A stretch of 28,222 bases of DNA from Prevotellaceae bacterium. GTDB lineage: Bacteria; Bacteroidota; Bacteroidia; Bacteroidales; Paludibacteraceae. Positions 25,980 to 28,222 of this stretch are shown in pieces (position 1 is the stretch's first letter; every line of letters begins with the position of its first letter). The stretch is from positions 1 to 28,222 of the forward strand of contig JAISXJ010000191.1 in the NCBI GenBank assembly GCA_031270565.1, read 5' to 3'. Below the pieces are notes generated by a model, which saw only the letters and a program-made list of their open reading frames with translations, did no database searches and had not been told where the DNA came from. A program made the translations under genes and the position numbers.

Positions 25980-26018
25980 TCAGGTGGGTTTTACCTCAAT
26001 ATCCGGAACTATACCAAT
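25917..26018. repeat. 36-base direct repeat across the S41 gene end
   Basis: Two identical 36-base copies lie at 25917-25952 and 25983-26018, separated by 30 unrelated bases. The unit of 66 bases is in frame, but the 30-base insert supplies the stop TGA. Confidence 0.9.
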
Positions 26019-27665
26019 ACGCTGAGTTCCTCTTCCATCCGGATAATAAACGCCAATGCCTGAAATCCCTGTTTTTAATCCGCCAGGTAACGGGATAAAT
26101 GATACATTTCCGTCAGCGCCTTGCGTTTGGCTGCCAATTATAACCGTATTATCTCCAGCCCTGAATGCCATAGCGGTATATTCAGCTTGACTTATGGATT
26201 CTTCATTCACAATGACAACTAATTTTCCTTGAAAATATTTTTCAAATATAGGTGTTTCAAAAACATTAGAGCTATAAGGGTTTCCTGCGTTATTATCTAA
26301 AAACGATACATTATGACTAAAATTAAATTCTCCCGGATTATCTATATTTGCCGTTGTAAACTTCGCAAAAGGCTTCCTTTTCGAAGTAAAATAATTCCCC
26401 AATGAAAAAGGTACAAAAGCGGCAGGATAATTACGAATATCAATGATGATTCCTTTCGCATTTATAAAAGACTTTTTAATATGGATTATTTCTGTGTCTT
26501 TGATGGTTTCAAGTGTAATATATCCGATAAACATTGAACCTTTATCAATCATTATACTGTCATAAGATAATTTATTACTTCTTTTGTTCATATTCAGATC
26601 AGACCTTTTATACAATGTTAATTCCTTATGCTTCATTGTCCCGGAAGAATTGTAAACAATATGAATTGAATGATTATTCGAACGTACCAAATCGGGTGCA
26701 ATGTACGTCATTCTTGCTGCTTCGTTCGATGCCGGATAATATGATTTGATACTGTCAATAATATATTCTATCTCCTTGCCGTTTATATGGGTTATGAAGT
26801 CACCAATTTCCAAACCTGCAGTTTCTTTCAATTCCGGATTGTGATAGTCAGTAACTGTTAATTTATTCTCAATAAACCGAACCCGAAAAGGCGCATACAT
26901 TGTTCCTCTCAATGAGTCTATTTCATTTACTCCGTGACGATTTTTAGCGTGCGTATCATTGATTTCGCCTGTAAGTTGAAGTACGGTCAATTGATATTCC
27001 AATGCCGTTTTTGCAAAAATAAATTTAGGGATATATTCTCTTAATACTTCAATCCAATTTTTGTCCGTTAAATACTTATACGGGAAAAAATATTGGATTA
27101 TGTTCCAGTACCGATACAACGCCAATAAACGAAGATTTTTGTCGGGAAAAGAAATTGAATAAGGTTGTTCGTTTAAAAATTCAGGATTACCATCATAGTA
27201 CGCCTTCTTAATATAATAATGAGTTCCCTGATGCCTGTTTTGATAGATTTCTTTTATCTTTTCTTTTAAGACAGCACTCATATTTCCGCTTTCAACCCAT
27301 GAAAAATCAGGTTTTTGATAAGCATCGGTATCTGTTTCCTTACAGGTCGTACATATCGGTAATTCACCGTATTTTTCTATCCATCGAAGCAGTGTTTCGT
27401 CCCGCTGCCTGGTATCGTTTACGTTCAGGTATTCGGGCAAAAACTGAAATAGTTCGTTATCCCAATCATATTTCCCTTTTCCCACTTCAGGGTGATGATA
27501 CTTTAAAACCCCCCATATATACCCTAATAATTCCAAGTTGGTTATCAAAAAATCTTCTTCGATTTGCGACTCAGCAAATGAATCAGAATTAGGACTTTTA
27601 GTTTGACGGCAACCTGGTGAAATTATGGTTGAAAGCAGGAGCAAAAGAAAAAAATAAATTTTCAT
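25980..27665 (-). CDS. S41 family peptidase, lipoprotein
   Basis: This protein has 561 residues from the ATG at 27665. The longer frame back to 27749 needs a TTG start and hides the signal peptide. The N-terminus MKIYFFLLLLLSTIISPGC ends in a lipobox-like sequence (IISPGC), so it is likely anchored in a membrane and acts in the periplasm. A helical domain with RLLALYRYWNIIQYFFPY, a PDZ-like part (LEIGDFITHINGKEIEYI) and the catalytic region with the Ser in VNEESISQAEYTAMAF follow. S41 enzymes are C-terminal processing proteases. A role in precursor maturation is a guess from position. It stops about 20 residues early because of the insert at 25953-25982. Confidence 0.8.
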   Translation of the reverse strand: MKIYFFLLLLLSTIISPGCRQTKSPNSDSFAESQIEEDFLITNLELLGYIWGVLKYHHPEVGKGKYDWDNELFQFLPEYLNVNDTRQRDETLLRWIEKYGELPICTTCKETDTDAYQKPDFSWVESGNMSAVLKEKIKEIYQNRHQGTHYYIKKAYYDGNPEFLNEQPYSISFPDKNLRLLALYRYWNIIQYFFPYKYLTDKNWIEVLREYIPKFIFAKTALEYQLTVLQLTGEINDTHAKNRHGVNEIDSLRGTMYAPFRVRFIENKLTVTDYHNPELKETAGLEIGDFITHINGKEIEYIIDSIKSYYPASNEAARMTYIAPDLVRSNNHSIHIVYNSSGTMKHKELTLYKRSDLNMNKRSNKLSYDSIMIDKGSMFIGYITLETIKDTEIIHIKKSFINAKGIIIDIRNYPAAFVPFSLGNYFTSKRKPFAKFTTANIDNPGEFNFSHNVSFLDNNAGNPYSSNVFETPIFEKYFQGKLVVIVNEESISQAEYTAMAFRAGDNTVIIGSQTQGADGNVSFIPLPGGLKTGISGIGVYYPDGRGTQRIGIVPDIEVKPT

Positions 27666-27756
27666 ACGTTTTGTTACTTTAGGATTAATTCTAACTATAT
27701 CAATTGCATTATTTCTTGACAATAATTTCAAAGTCACCTTTATATGCAACTGGCTG

Positions 27757-27764
27757 CAAAGTTA
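27757..27764 (-). promoter_or_regulatory. Candidate S41 -7 box
   Basis: TAACTTTG on the minus strand fits TAnnTTTG, about 90 bases before the preferred ATG. No good -33 box lies at the right distance. Confidence 0.35.
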
Positions 27765-27796
27765 CAAATAAACTATTAATAATACTGACTTGTCCT

Positions 27797-27833
27797 AAAA
27801 AAAGATTTAGCCGTTTCGGTTAAATCTTTTTTT
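27797..27833. terminator. Strong hairpin with A/T-run arms
   Basis: Seventeen-base arms (27797-27813 and 27817-27833, one G-T pair) surround a 3-base loop. The arms end in seven A and seven T, so it can act as a terminator both ways. It lies just before the transposase fragment and may protect the element from outside transcription. Confidence 0.7.
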
Positions 27834-27889
27834 GAGGTGCTATGAAATTTTATTGAGTACCTTTGTCTTCTCTAAACATAGAAAAATAT

Positions 27890-27991
27890 GGGACGCAAGA
27901 AATTAGAACGCCCGTCGATAGAGGGTTTATTTTCGACAATAAGTAGTATGCTTGTACCTGTGCATGTTTTGGAACATTTCGATATACCTTA
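27890..27991 (+). pseudogene. Transposase N-terminus fragment (ISAon1-like?)
   Basis: A frame starting at ATG 27890 reads MGRKKLERPSIEGLFSTISS, then MLVPVHVLEHFDI, and stops where the sequence ccttaaatccgcaacca begins. It resembles the first small gene of two-gene Bacteroidetes elements of ISAon1 type, which would have about 100 more residues. The family name is tentative. The cut-off is sharp and shares its sequence with the junction near 126-141. Confidence 0.5.
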
Positions 27992-28022
27992 AATCCGCAA
28001 CCAAGAGTTATAAATAAAAAGA

Positions 28023-28059
28023 CAAAGCGCTGATATAAAATAATTTATCCAGCGCTTTG
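28023..28059. terminator. Hairpin with 10-base perfect arms
   Basis: The arms caaagcgctg (28023-28032) and cagcgctttg (28050-28059) surround a 17-base A+T-rich loop. No T run follows directly, so a terminator role is only possible. The rest of the window to 28222 is A+T-rich without a visible gene. Confidence 0.5.
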
Positions 28060-28222
28060 CTATGTGTAAGATTTCACCTGTTTTTGTAATGTAAAAATAT
28101 AAAATACTAATGTTTCGCACCTCATTCTAATTGATTGACAAATAAGATATAATAAGAATTGTTCAAATTGTATCTATTTTTATATCAATGAATTAACAGT
28201 TACATTTTATTTTCATTAACAA

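Noticed and set aside
1..28222. CRISPR arrays, tRNA and rRNA genes
   Set aside because: No regularly spaced repeats and no recognisable tRNA or rRNA sequences were seen on reading both strands.

Overview
The window most likely comes from a Bacteroidales bacterium (phylum Bacteroidota). The evidence is several promoters of the Bacteroides type (TTTG, about 20 bases, TAnnTTTG), a peptide precursor with the GG-type leader found in that order, DUF3945/DUF4099-like proteins, and insertion-sequence remnants of kinds common there. It reads as a patchwork of mobile DNA with two main parts.

Left edge (1-2085): a glycosyltransferase N-terminus cut short by a repeat-like junction, a 54-base palindrome, a HicA/HicB toxin-antitoxin pair with a clear operator over its promoter, and an IS4-type transposase remnant.

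Part one (2086-17827) looks like an intact block of a conjugative or integrative element. A long minus-strand operon runs from 16721 down to 2086: a DUF4099/DUF3945-like repeat protein, a small protein, an ArdC-type antirestriction protein, an AbiEi/AbiEii toxin-antitoxin pair, a Toprim primase-like protein, two proteins with DUF3945-like tails, a PH-domain membrane protein, an HTH protein, two small proteins and a 1666-residue DNA methylase-helicase. Divergent from it are an M23 endopeptidase and a small SSB. The AbiE pair is a later arrival: it sits between about 257-base direct repeats made of the ArdC 3' end and the primase gene start, and the AbiEii toxin now carries the same C-terminal domain as ArdC. 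I see no relaxase, coupling protein, type IV secretion gene or integrase.

Part two (about 18.1-27.8 kb) is a class I lanthipeptide cluster in partial decay: lanC (broken by an apparent one-base deletion), a 69-residue precursor whose core has 7 Cys and 7 Ser/Thr, a LanB glutamylation protein, and on the other strand the separate LanB elimination protein and an S41 peptidase lipoprotein. Remnants of IS1595, IS1 and IS1634 elements lie between these genes. No ABC exporter or immunity gene is visible. The cluster has frameshifts in lanC and three transposases and a premature stop in the S41 gene, while every gene of part one appears open. The right end holds a truncated transposase N-terminus and two hairpins.
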